Assembly: GCA_946612185.1 (NCBI GenBank)
Contig: CAMOEP010000035.1
Location: 1 to 12,517 of the forward strand
DNA: 12,517 bases
Origin: an uncultured Ruminococcus sp.
GTDB lineage: Bacteria; Bacillota; Clostridia; Oscillospirales; Ruminococcaceae
Direction of reading: 5' to 3'
Each line of letters opens with the position of its first letter. The stretch's first letter is position 1. A program made the translations under genes and the position numbers. Positions 1-6,125 of this stretch are shown here, piece by piece. The notes below the pieces were generated by a model, which did no database searches, was not told the DNA's origin, and saw nothing but the letters and a program-made list of their open reading frames with translations.

Positions 1-34
1 ACCACTGTATGGTCTTCATTTCGGTATTTTCCAC
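1..34 (-). CDS. rbgA: Probable ribosome biogenesis GTPase RbgA (YlqF), first 11 codons only
   Basis: Only the N-terminus is inside the window. A GTG at 34 opens a frame reading M-E-N-T-E-M-K-T-I-Q-W and runs off the left edge. A perfect AGGAGG (40-45) lies 5 nt upstream, which favours this GTG over the in-frame ATG at 19. The I-Q-W ending matches the start of RbgA/YlqF proteins, which typically open with (T)IQWFPGHM, and in many Firmicutes the order is rplS-lepB-rbgA, as here. RbgA is a circularly permuted GTPase needed for late 50S subunit assembly. Stop-to-start spacing to the upstream signal peptidase is 13 nt, so co-transcription is likely. Identity rests on 11 residues plus synteny. Confidence 0.6.
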   Translation of the reverse strand, partial: MENTEMKTIQW

Positions 35-47
35 AGATACCTCCTGT

Positions 48-665
48 TCAGGCTGTAAGCAGAGTAAAGTCCCTGATCGGCAGATACCTCAGCAGCACCT
101 TGCCACGGATACATTCCTCCGGCACGAATCCCACGTCCAGGGAACGGCTGTCCTTTGACACGCTACGGTGGTCGCCCATTACGAAGACGTACCCCTCCGG
201 CACTACCACCGGGTACTTTCCGGTGAATGCGCCCTCGTCAAGGTGAGTCATACCCAGCGTGAGGTAATCCTCTTTGAGTACCTGACCGTTAACGGTAACT
301 TTGCCGGACTTGAAGTCGATGTCGATAGTTTGTCCGCCGGTGGCGATCACACGTTTGATTATGGTGATCCCCAGACCTGCCCGTACCGAAAGTTCACCCT
401 CGTTGTCATAGATCACAGCTTTATCTGCGTCAGCCACGATAATATCGCCGGTCTTATAGCTTTGTGAGAGTTGGTTTATTACAACGCAGTCCCCGGATTG
501 CAGGGTATTCTGCATAGAATCTCCGTCCACGGAAATAAGCCGCAGGACGAATGTAAACAGCATCATCATGCAGAAGCACATTATGAGGAGTGTTTCCACA
601 TAGCTTAGAAATTCGCTTAATAAACTGGGATTTTTCTGCTTTGCAGGTGTGATCTTTTCTTTCAT
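48..665 (-). CDS. lepB: Type I signal peptidase (second of a tandem pair)
   Basis: A 205-residue membrane-bound serine protease of the S26 family, which removes signal peptides from exported proteins on the outer face of the membrane. One N-terminal membrane segment spans about residues 22-44. The catalytic serine is S50 in GDSMQNTL and the general-base lysine is K104 in IIKRVIA. Box E lies at 164-175 (MGDHRSVSKDSR). The asparagine usually found in GDNR is histidine here (H167), whereas the neighbouring paralogue keeps GDNR. Length is normal for Gram-positive signal peptidases. The ATG at 665 lies 3 nt after the paralogue's stop, and its ribosome binding site (AAGGG) falls inside the end of that gene, so the two are translationally linked. 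The family call is firm; why two copies are kept is unknown. Confidence 0.95.
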   Translation of the reverse strand: MKEKITPAKQKNPSLLSEFLSYVETLLIMCFCMMMLFTFVLRLISVDGDSMQNTLQSGDCVVINQLSQSYKTGDIIVADADKAVIYDNEGELSVRAGLGITIIKRVIATGGQTIDIDFKSGKVTVNGQVLKEDYLTLGMTHLDEGAFTGKYPVVVPEGYVFVMGDHRSVSKDSRSLDVGFVPEECIRGKVLLRYLPIRDFTLLTA

Positions 666-668
666 ATC

Positions 669-1418
669 TCAGCCCTTGTAGCTGTCGAGAAGGATCTTGA
701 AGTCCTGGATAGGCGCATATCTTACAACTGCCTTTCCGTAGACCTGTTCATCACTTACCAGACCCACCTTTGAGTCACGGCTGTCAGTGGAGTGGTTGCG
801 GTTATCGCCCATTACGAAGTAGTAGCCTTCGGGGATAGTTATGGGGTACTGACCGGTGAAAGCGCCCATATCGTTATTGGAAGAACCCTCATTTATGTAA
901 GGTTCGCTGAGTACTTCGCCGTCCACGATGACCTGACCGTCCCTGATGTCGATGGTCTGACCGCCGACTGCTATAACACGCTTGATAATGCACTCATTCA
1001 GAGGTGATATACCTTCGGGTACATAGGGAATACCGCTGTCGTCAAGGAGATAGTTCTTATCGTTATTGACAACGACGATATCGCCGTATTTAAGCGAGCC
1101 ATAGACTGTGGTCATGAAGATCCTGTCGCAGTTATTCTGATCCTGGTCGTAGTTTGTGTTAAGTGTAGGCACCATTGAGTGACCTATTATATTTACGGGG
1201 TGCAGAATGTAGCAGAACACCATAATTATAACAAATATGGTGATAAGAGCCGACTCCAGTATCTCAGTAAGGTCAGAAGCTATCTGTTCCTTTGTCAGCG
1301 GAGTCTTATTTTCCCCTTTATCATTATCAGGAGTTTCCTGCGGCTGTGCAGCTTCCTCCTGAGTATTTTCAGGTACATTTACCTTTTCGTTCTCGTCCAT
1401 TCTCTTGCCCCTTTCCAT
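669..1418 (-). CDS. lepB: Type I signal peptidase with acidic cytoplasmic N-terminal extension (first of pair)
   Basis: A 249-residue S26-family signal peptidase. Residues 1-50 are hydrophilic, rich in E, Q, N and P, and probably cytoplasmic. One membrane segment follows at about 53-72, then catalytic S81 (GHSMVPTL), K146 (IIKRVIAVGG) and box E at 203-214 (MGDNRNHSTDSR) with the canonical GDNR. It is clearly a paralogue of the gene immediately downstream: both share the AFTG(K/Q)YP...PEGY block before box E, which suggests a local duplication. Two starts are possible. ATG at 1418 follows a weak AGG-type site, and ATG at 1400 follows AAAGGGG seven nt upstream; the longer form is listed. No promoter is visible between the rplS terminator and this gene, so expression probably depends on read-through. 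Confidence 0.95.
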   Translation of the reverse strand: MERGKRMDENEKVNVPENTQEEAAQPQETPDNDKGENKTPLTKEQIASDLTEILESALITIFVIIMVFCYILHPVNIIGHSMVPTLNTNYDQDQNNCDRIFMTTVYGSLKYGDIVVVNNDKNYLLDDSGIPYVPEGISPLNECIIKRVIAVGGQTIDIRDGQVIVDGEVLSEPYINEGSSNNDMGAFTGQYPITIPEGYYFVMGDNRNHSTDSRDSKVGLVSDEQVYGKAVVRYAPIQDFKILLDSYKG

Positions 1419-1445
1419 AATTTCAGCCTACCTTGTGGGTATAGC

Positions 1446-1466
1446 AAAAAAGGGACATAAAGTCCC
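1446..1466 (-). terminator. Intrinsic terminator between rplS and the signal peptidases
   Basis: On the minus strand GGGAC and GTCCC form a perfect 5-bp stem around a TTTAT loop, followed directly by six T residues (1446-1451). It lies 58 nt after the rplS stop and 27 nt before the signal peptidase start. The stem is short, so it may act as a partial terminator that lowers lepB expression relative to rplS. A perfect 6-bp inverted repeat (gggtca/tgaccc, 1480-1499) sits just upstream in the transcript. Confidence 0.75.
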
Positions 1467-1524
1467 CGGGAATAGCGCAGGGTCAGCCGGGAATGACCCG
1501 ACCGACCTCCGACGCACCGCTTTC

Positions 1525-1869
1525 TTAGCGGATCTGCTCCTTAACCTTAGCAGCCTTACCAACTCTGTCTCTGAGGTAGTACAGCTTAGCTCTGCGAACC
1601 TTACCGTATCTGATGACCTCTACCTTGTCAACGACAGGAGAGTGCAGGGGGAATACTCTCTCGATACCACAGCCGTGTGCAACACGTCTTACTGTGAAAG
1701 TCTCGCTGATGCCGCCGTGCTTCTTAGCGATAACAGTACCCTCGAAAACCTGGATACGGCTCTTGTCGCCTTCCTTGATCTTAACGTGTACCTTTACAGT
1801 GTCACCTACAGAGAAAGCGGGAGCGTTCTCCTTGAGGCTTGAGTTGCTGATGAGTTTCAGTGCATCCAT
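1525..1869 (-). CDS. rplS: 50S ribosomal protein L19
   Basis: A 114-residue protein that sits at the 30S-50S interface of the large subunit. It has the usual bacterial L19 length and landmarks: N-terminal MDALKLISN, the [16 protein letters not shown] strand pair, [33 protein letters not shown], and a basic C-terminal part with [18 protein letters not shown]. The start at 1869 is preceded by a perfect AGGAGG (1877-1882) with 7-nt spacing. The frame stays open upstream to an ATG at 1968, but that start has no ribosome binding site and lies in the leader. The gene has its own promoter (2061-2089), a leader of about 185 nt and its own terminator, so it can be expressed separately from the genes on either side. 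It normally sits in a trmD-rplS cluster; trmD is not upstream here. Confidence 0.98.
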   Translation of the reverse strand: MDALKLISNSSLKENAPAFSVGDTVKVHVKIKEGDKSRIQVFEGTVIAKKHGGISETFTVRRVAHGCGIERVFPLHSPVVDKVEVIRYGKVRRAKLYYLRDRVGKAAKVKEQIR

Positions 1870-2054
1870 TGTGATTCCTCCTAAAAATTTCCGGACATTC
1901 ATACGCTCTCTGCGCCCCTGCTTCAGCATAACAGGCGGCAGAAACGATAAACACAAGCCATATGGCATAAAAAAGCGCAGCGGACTGCCCGACTTAATGT
2001 CTTACGGCATTAACCTCATCTGCTGTGTGAGAAAAGCAGACGGATTTCAAATGC
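1870..2054 (-). promoter_or_regulatory. Structured 5' leader of rplS
   Basis: About 185 nt separate the predicted transcription start from the L19 start codon and hold no convincing gene. On the minus strand three hairpins are visible in order: TCTGCT/AGCAGA (2035-2040 with 2019-2024), TTAATG/CATTAA (2008-2013 with 1994-1999), and a weak GCAG/CTGC stem (1985-1988 with 1977-1980) followed by GC and six T residues (1969-1974). The last looks like a small attenuator. CTGCGC at 1975-1980 can instead pair perfectly with GCGCAG at 1910-1915, which would break the attenuator. Ribosomal protein leaders with such alternative folds are common, and an L19 leader is known in Bacillus. Whether this belongs to that class cannot be told by eye. 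Confidence 0.5.
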
Positions 2055-2060
2055 TTTATT

Positions 2061-2089
2061 ATCATACCATACTTTTCAGAAAATTGCAA
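2061..2089 (-). promoter_or_regulatory. Sigma-A promoter for rplS
   Basis: On the minus strand TTGCAA (-35, 2084-2089), a 17-bp spacer and TATGAT (-10, 2061-2066) preceded by TGG, giving an extended -10. The transcript should start near 2054. The -35 box begins 8 bp after the stop codon of the DUF2344 gene, and no terminator separates them, so rplS probably also receives read-through from the upstream operon. Confidence 0.8.
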
Positions 2090-2096
2090 GTGTTTT

Positions 2097-2753
2097 TCAA
2101 GAAAAAATTTCATTATTTTCGCAAAAAATTCCGGTTCGGCAGAATTTCTCAGCAGTAAAGGGTATTTGGGTGAATTTTTTCAGCACTTCCACGAAAAGTG
2201 TGGGGTTATAATTGGTCTGAGTTCCGGCGGGAAGATCCATTACCATGTCAACTCCGGTATCCGTTGCCTCGCAGGAAATGACCTTCATATCCGGTCGGAT
2301 ATCGACGGTCTTGATGCCCTTCTTGGTTTTCTTCTCGATGAGAAGTTCCGGCTGGGCGAGAGTAGTCTTTACCGCCTCAAAAAGTCCGGCAGCGTCCTCA
2401 GTGACAAGCGAGAAACTGTAGCGTGCGGACGTGATAGCGGTGATCTTAAGGCGCTGAGGTGCGGCGGAGACTATGCGCATACCCTCCGGCATTACAGCAT
2501 TGAGCCTGTCTCGTATCTCCTCCATAGACATATTATCGTCGGTGATATTGAAGTCCATTATCTCGCAGTTGCTCTCGAATCCCAGGGAAAGCGCCAGTGC
2601 GAAGGAGTAGTACGGGTGGGGATTGAAGCCCTCGGTGTACCATATCGGCAGGCGTGAACGGCGAAAAGTTCTGAGCATACAGCGGTTCAGGTCAAGGTGA
2701 GAGATATACTTCGCCCTGCCCTTTTTCTCAAAAACAGCTCTTACCCTTATCAA
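2097..2753 (-). CDS. DUF2344 / TIGR03936 radical SAM-linked protein
   Basis: A 218-residue protein of the DUF2344 family, which almost always accompanies, or is fused to, TIGR03960-type radical SAM proteins; the molecular role is not established. Family landmarks are the N-terminal FEKKGRAKYISHLDLNRCMLR block, then FRRSRLPIWYTEGFNPHPYYSFALALSLGFES. The C-terminal half is less conserved. The start chosen is a TTG at 2753: GGGAGG at 2762-2767 lies 8 nt upstream, and the resulting MIRVRAVFEKKG fits the family. A GTG at 2762 gives three more residues but has no spaced ribosome binding site. The gene overlaps the end of the radical SAM gene by 26 nt, so it is translationally coupled to it. Confidence 0.9.
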   Translation of the reverse strand: MIRVRAVFEKKGRAKYISHLDLNRCMLRTFRRSRLPIWYTEGFNPHPYYSFALALSLGFESNCEIMDFNITDDNMSMEEIRDRLNAVMPEGMRIVSAAPQRLKITAITSARYSFSLVTEDAAGLFEAVKTTLAQPELLIEKKTKKGIKTVDIRPDMKVISCEATDTGVDMVMDLPAGTQTNYNPTLFVEVLKKFTQIPFTAEKFCRTGIFCENNEIFS

Positions 2754-4587
2754 AGCAAGCACCTCCCATCTCTTTGCTTACTCCGCAGGCGGAGCATTTC
2801 AGGCGGCAGTTGGGCGTTGTGACCGACTGGTGCGCCGTTTTGTTCTCCCTGATAAGGAAGTCCTTGGTAACGAAGTAGTCCAGGTGATCCCAGGGGAGTA
2901 TCTCGTCGTAACCGAAGCGGCGGTTAGCGTAAAATGCCGGATCTACGCCACATTCTGCAAATGCTTCAAGCCATTTATCGAAATGGTAATGCTCGCTCCA
3001 GCTATCGAACTTGCACCCCTTCTTCCATGCCGCATATATGACCTGACACAGCCGTCTGTCGCCCTTTGCCAGGATAACTTCAAGCTGGCTGACGTTGGGG
3101 TCATGGTAGCTGACCTTGATCTTCTTGGTCTTTACGGAATCCAGCAGAAGTTTCTGTTTCCGCTCGATCTCCTCACGGGTATCCTGCGGCTCGAACTGGA
3201 ACGGCGTAAACGGCTTAGGTACGAAAGTCGCACAGCTTACAGAGACTTGCACTCCCCTGCCCTTGGGACGGTTCTCGATGCTGTAGAACAGGTCAACGAT
3301 GCGCTGGGCAAGTTCTGCGATGCCTACGATATCCTCGTCAGTTTCGGTGGGCAGACCCATCATGAAGTACAGCTTTACTGCCGAATATCCGCCCTCGAAA
3401 GCGATGCGGCAGGTACTCATTATCTCCTCCTCGGAAACGTTCTTGTTGATAACGTCACGGAGGCGCTGAGTTCCGCCCTCGGCAGCGAAAGTCAGTCCGG
3501 ACTTGCGCACCCTCTTGATCTTCTCCAGAAGCGCCTCAGAGAAGTTGTCCACACGCAAGGACGGCAGGGAAAGGTTGATCCTCTCGCCCTCGGTGTACTC
3601 GATAAGCTTCGTCAGCATATTGTCAATGTCGAAGTGGTCGCTGGTACTGAGTGACGCAAGGGAAACCTCGTCGTAGCCGGTATTTTCGCACAGGCAGCGA
3701 GTTTCCCGGCATATGGTATCAGTAGACTTCTCACGGAACGGGCGGTAAATAAAGCCTGCCTGACAGAACCGGCAGCCACGGATACAGCCACGCAGCACCT
3801 CAACCGACACACGGTCGTGAACTATCTCAGTGAACGGCACTACAAAGTTCTCCGGATAATAAACCTGGTCAAAATTTTTGATTATGCGTTTCTTGACAAC
3901 AGCCGGTGCGCCCTCTTTCGGGGTAACTTTGGCGATCGTGCCGTCCTCCTTGTAGCTGAACTCATAGAACTGCGGAACGTACACGCCGCCTATCTGTGCC
4001 GCCCTGCGCAGGAATGAGATGCGGTCAGCGCCCTGCTGCTTCATCTCCCAGTAGAGATCCATAAGTTCCAGGTTTACCTCCTCGCCCTCGCCCAGAATGA
4101 ACAGGTCGAAGAAGTCCGCCAGCGGCTCAGGGTTACAGACGCACGGCCCTCCGGCAACGACTATCTGCGTCAGTTCATTCGTCCTGTCCTTGGCGAAGAT
4201 CGGTATCCCGGCAAGGTCGAGCATATTCAGCACTGTAGAGTATGAAAGTTCGTACTGCATAGTGAAGCCGATGAAGTCGAAATCTCTGATAGGGTCGAGG
4301 CTTTCCAGGGCGTAGAGGGGGATATCGTTTTCACGCATTATCGCCTCAAAATCCAGTCCCGGAGCGAAACAGCGCTCGCACCAGTAGTTCTCCCGCTCGT
4401 TGGTGAGGGAGTAGAGTATCTTCATGCCCAGGTGGGACATTCCGATGTCGTAAGTGTCCGGGAAGCAGAACGCAAACCGCACGTCCACCTTGCTTTTATC
4501 CTTGATAACGCTGCCCACCTCGCCGCCGATGTAGCGGGAAGGTTTTTGTATCTCAAGGAGATGTTTTTCTATTTTATCTTTTAACAT
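2728..4587 (-). CDS. TIGR03960-type B12-binding-like radical SAM protein
   Basis: A 619-residue protein. An N-terminal cobalamin-binding-like (Rossmann) region covers about residues 30-200 (SRYIGGEVGSV, FCFPDTYDIGMSHLG, GGPCVCNPEPLADFFD, GEGEE). The radical SAM core begins near 260 with the cluster motif CxxxCxxC at C268, C272 and C275 (RGCIRGCRFCQ), which holds a [4Fe-4S] cluster. Later core signatures are SLPSLRVD, FAAEGGTQRLRD and KLYFMMGLPTETDED. The C-terminus carries a second CxxxCxxC (C594, C598, C601) plus C611 and C618, possibly a further metal site. No histidine of the classic DxHxxG B12 type is evident, so real cobalamin binding is doubtful. The ATG at 4587 follows GGAGG. The substrate is unknown; the DUF2344 partner follows directly. 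Family call firm, reaction open. Confidence 0.93.
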   Translation of the reverse strand: MLKDKIEKHLLEIQKPSRYIGGEVGSVIKDKSKVDVRFAFCFPDTYDIGMSHLGMKILYSLTNERENYWCERCFAPGLDFEAIMRENDIPLYALESLDPIRDFDFIGFTMQYELSYSTVLNMLDLAGIPIFAKDRTNELTQIVVAGGPCVCNPEPLADFFDLFILGEGEEVNLELMDLYWEMKQQGADRISFLRRAAQIGGVYVPQFYEFSYKEDGTIAKVTPKEGAPAVVKKRIIKNFDQVYYPENFVVPFTEIVHDRVSVEVLRGCIRGCRFCQAGFIYRPFREKSTDTICRETRCLCENTGYDEVSLASLSTSDHFDIDNMLTKLIEYTEGERINLSLPSLRVDNFSEALLEKIKRVRKSGLTFAAEGGTQRLRDVINKNVSEEEIMSTCRIAFEGGYSAVKLYFMMGLPTETDEDIVGIAELAQRIVDLFYSIENRPKGRGVQVSVSCATFVPKPFTPFQFEPQDTREEIERKQKLLLDSVKTKKIKVSYHDPNVSQLEVILAKGDRRLCQVIYAAWKKGCKFDSWSEHYHFDKWLEAFAECGVDPAFYANRRFGYDEILPWDHLDYFVTKDFLIRENKTAHQSVTTPNCRLKCSACGVSKEMGGACFDKGKSCF

Positions 4588-4636
4588 TGTTCCTCCGATG
4601 CTTTAACTATAGTCCTCAGTATACATTTAAAATGTG

Positions 4637-5029
4637 TCACTTCTCATCAAGTGAAAATGCCGCCGGAAGAAAGTCCGACAGCTTATGTGCGCCGTCAGAA
4701 AGAATAATACTCAGAGTTGAATTTGTGTCAAATTCGCTCATTACCTGCAAGCACGCACCGCATGGGTAACATGGCTTTGTGAAGTCACCGTCGCCGCTTC
4801 CGGCAATAGCTATCCTGGCAAAATTGCGTTCTCCCTCGGAAACCGCCTTGAATATGGCAGTTCTCTCAGCGCATATGGTCATGGAATACGAGCCGTTCTC
4901 GATATTACAGCCGGTATACAGTTTATCCTCAGCAGTCAGAAGCGCCGCACCGACCCGGAAATGGGAGTAGGGCGAATACGAATTCTCCGCAGCCTTGACC
5001 GCCGCCTGAAAAAGTTCCTTATCCGTCAT
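4637..5029 (-). CDS. cdd: Cytidine deaminase
   Basis: A 130-residue homotetrameric-type cytidine deaminase of the pyrimidine salvage pathway, converting cytidine and deoxycytidine to uridine and deoxyuridine in the cytoplasm. The N-terminal SPYSHFRVGAAL block (19-30) and NIENGSY (42-48) form the nucleoside pocket. Zinc ligands are C53 in TICAERTA, with E55 as proton shuttle, and C90 and C93 in PCGAC. The length is standard for the small form. The start ATG overlaps the stop of the DUF896 gene as ATGA (5026-5029), and only a weak ribosome binding site precedes it, so it probably depends on coupled translation. The radical SAM gene follows after 49 nt with no terminator between. Confidence 0.97.
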   Translation of the reverse strand: MTDKELFQAAVKAAENSYSPYSHFRVGAALLTAEDKLYTGCNIENGSYSMTICAERTAIFKAVSEGERNFARIAIAGSGDGDFTKPCYPCGACLQVMSEFDTNSTLSIILSDGAHKLSDFLPAAFSLDEK

Positions 5030-5226
5030 TTTTTGCCAACCTTCCGCTTTTTGCCGTCGGGTGTCATGATGTAAGTATTGTTCAGCTCAGCCCGGAGGTT
5101 TCCCACAACAGCCTGCCTGTACTCGTTGCGCAGGGCGGTCTGCTCGGCTTTTTCCTCCTCGGTCAGCCCCTCGCTTTTGGATTTGTGTGCGAGTTCGTTT
5201 ATTCTTTTGATTTTTTCCTCAGTCAT
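5026..5226 (-). CDS. DUF896 (YnzC-like) small protein
   Basis: A 66-residue basic protein of the DUF896 family (Bacillus subtilis YnzC type), a two-helix cytoplasmic protein of unknown biochemical role. Landmarks are KIKRINELAHKSKSEGLTEEE, then EYRQAVVGNLRAEL and a C-terminal basic tail. The ATG at 5226 is preceded by GGAG six nt upstream. A longer in-frame start at 5289 falls inside the promoter spacer and is rejected. It is the first gene of the operon DUF896-cdd-radical SAM-DUF2344, driven by the promoter at 5272-5300. Confidence 0.92.
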   Translation of the reverse strand: MTEEKIKRINELAHKSKSEGLTEEEKAEQTALRNEYRQAVVGNLRAELNNTYIMTPDGKKRKVGKK

Positions 5227-5248
5227 AACAGTCTCCAAAAATTTATTT

Positions 5249-5261
5249 CGTCCTCCGGACG
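5249..5261 (-). promoter_or_regulatory. Small hairpin at the 5' end of the DUF896 operon mRNA
   Basis: CGTCC and GGACG form a perfect 5-bp stem with a 3-nt loop, a few bases after the predicted transcription start. Such 5'-terminal hairpins can stabilise mRNA. It also hides a GGAGG that is not used by the annotated start. The role is inference only. Confidence 0.35.
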
Positions 5262-5271
5262 CATTTTTTTC

Positions 5272-5300
5272 ATTATACCACGAATTCACAAATATTTCAA
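5272..5300 (-). promoter_or_regulatory. Sigma-A promoter of the DUF896-cdd operon
   Basis: On the minus strand TTGAAA (-35, 5295-5300), exactly 17 bp, then TATAAT (-10, 5272-5277) preceded by TGG, an extended -10. This is close to consensus and the best promoter in the window. The transcript should start near 5265, leaving an untranslated leader of about 39 nt. Confidence 0.88.
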
Positions 5301-5309
5301 GTATTATGG

Positions 5310-5338
5310 TAGATTTTTCCGCCCAAATGGTGTATACT
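5310..5338 (+). promoter_or_regulatory. Possible promoter for the SDR-HD gene pair
   Basis: TATACT at 5333-5338 is a good -10 on the plus strand, with a poor -35 (TAGATT, 5310-5315) at 17-bp spacing. It lies 62 bp before the SDR start and faces away from the divergent DUF896 promoter; the two -35 boxes are about 10 bp apart. It is the only plausible plus-strand promoter in this gap. Confidence 0.4.
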
Positions 5339-5361
5339 GATAATAGAAAGGTTTTTACAAA

Positions 5362-5373
5362 ATTTAGCTAAAT
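5362..5373. promoter_or_regulatory. 12-bp perfect palindrome upstream of the SDR gene
   Basis: ATTTAGCTAAAT is a perfect palindrome between the candidate -10 and the SDR ribosome binding site, where a repressor operator could lie. In AT-rich intergenic DNA such a palindrome can also arise by chance, and no second copy was seen in the window. Confidence 0.25.
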
Positions 5374-5399
5374 ATACTTAAATCAAGGAAGTGATACTT

Positions 5400-6107
5400 A
5401 TGAGTAAATCTGCACTCGTTACCGGTGGTTCTGGTGGGATCGGCAGCGCTATCTGCCGTAAACTGGCAAGCGAGGGGTATTTCGTTTATGTGAACTACTG
5501 CCGCAATGCCGCAAAAGCCAAAGCTATTGCCGCTGAGATCGGCGGAAAAGCCGTAGGATTCGACGTGGCTGACCGGAGCGCAGTCGAGAAAGCGATAGCT
5601 GATATCGGTGACATCGACCTGCTTGTGAACAACTCCGGTGTCTCGGTGATCGGGCTTTTCGACAGCATCGACCAGTCCACCGCTGACCATCTGCTTATGA
5701 CCGACCTCGCCGGGACTATGAACTGCTCACGGTGCGCTGTGAAGTCGATGATCCGCAATAAATCGGGGAATATCATCAACATCGCATCAATGTGGGGCGA
5801 GGTGGGAGCATCCTGCGAGGTGGACTACTCCGCTGCAAAAGCCGGCGTTATTGGCTTCACTAAGGCACTTGCAAAGGAGGTCGCCCCCTCTGGTATCCGG
5901 GTGAACTGCGTGTCCCCCGGCTTCATTCTCACCGAAATGAACAGCCATTTCAGCGACGATGACCTTGCTCTCATAAAGGAGGATATCCCCCTGGGAATCT
6001 TCGGTAAACCTGAGCATATCGCTGATGCCGTCGCTTTTCTTGCATCTGACAGCGCCGAATACATCACCGGACAGATTCTCGGAGTTAACGGCGGAATGGT
6101 AATTTAA
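5400..6107 (+). CDS. SDR-family oxidoreductase (FabG-like)
   Basis: A 235-residue classical short-chain dehydrogenase/reductase, a cytoplasmic NAD(P)-dependent enzyme. The cofactor motif TGGSGGIG lies at 8-15 and the structural NNSG (variant of NNAG) at 77-80. The catalytic set is N108, S130, Y143 and K147 (YSAAK). After that come the PGFILTEM block and the C-terminal ITGQILGVNGGMVI typical of FabG-like enzymes. Despite the resemblance to 3-oxoacyl-ACP reductase, no other fatty acid synthesis gene is nearby, so the substrate is open. The start is ATG at 5400 with AAGGAAG upstream; a GTG at 5391 would add three residues but lies inside that ribosome binding site. The HD-domain gene follows after 18 nt and is presumably co-transcribed. 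Confidence 0.93.
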   Translation: MSKSALVTGGSGGIGSAICRKLASEGYFVYVNYCRNAAKAKAIAAEIGGKAVGFDVADRSAVEKAIADIGDIDLLVNNSGVSVIGLFDSIDQSTADHLLMTDLAGTMNCSRCAVKSMIRNKSGNIINIASMWGEVGASCEVDYSAAKAGVIGFTKALAKEVAPSGIRVNCVSPGFILTEMNSHFSDDDLALIKEDIPLGIFGKPEHIADAVAFLASDSAEYITGQILGVNGGMVI

Positions 6108-6125
6108 CTTAAAAGGAGAATAATT

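Noticed and set aside
1870..1968. N-terminal extension of L19 from an in-frame ATG at 1968
   Set aside because: No ribosome binding site, the extra residues do not match L19, and the ATG at 1869 has a perfect AGGAGG and the family N-terminus.
2830..3654. 274-codon plus-strand open frame
   Set aside because: Lies antisense within the radical SAM gene, with no family motifs and no ribosome binding site; a frame shadow.
5227..5289. Longer start for the DUF896 gene at 5289
   Set aside because: It falls in the spacer of a near-consensus promoter (5272-5300), upstream of the transcription start.
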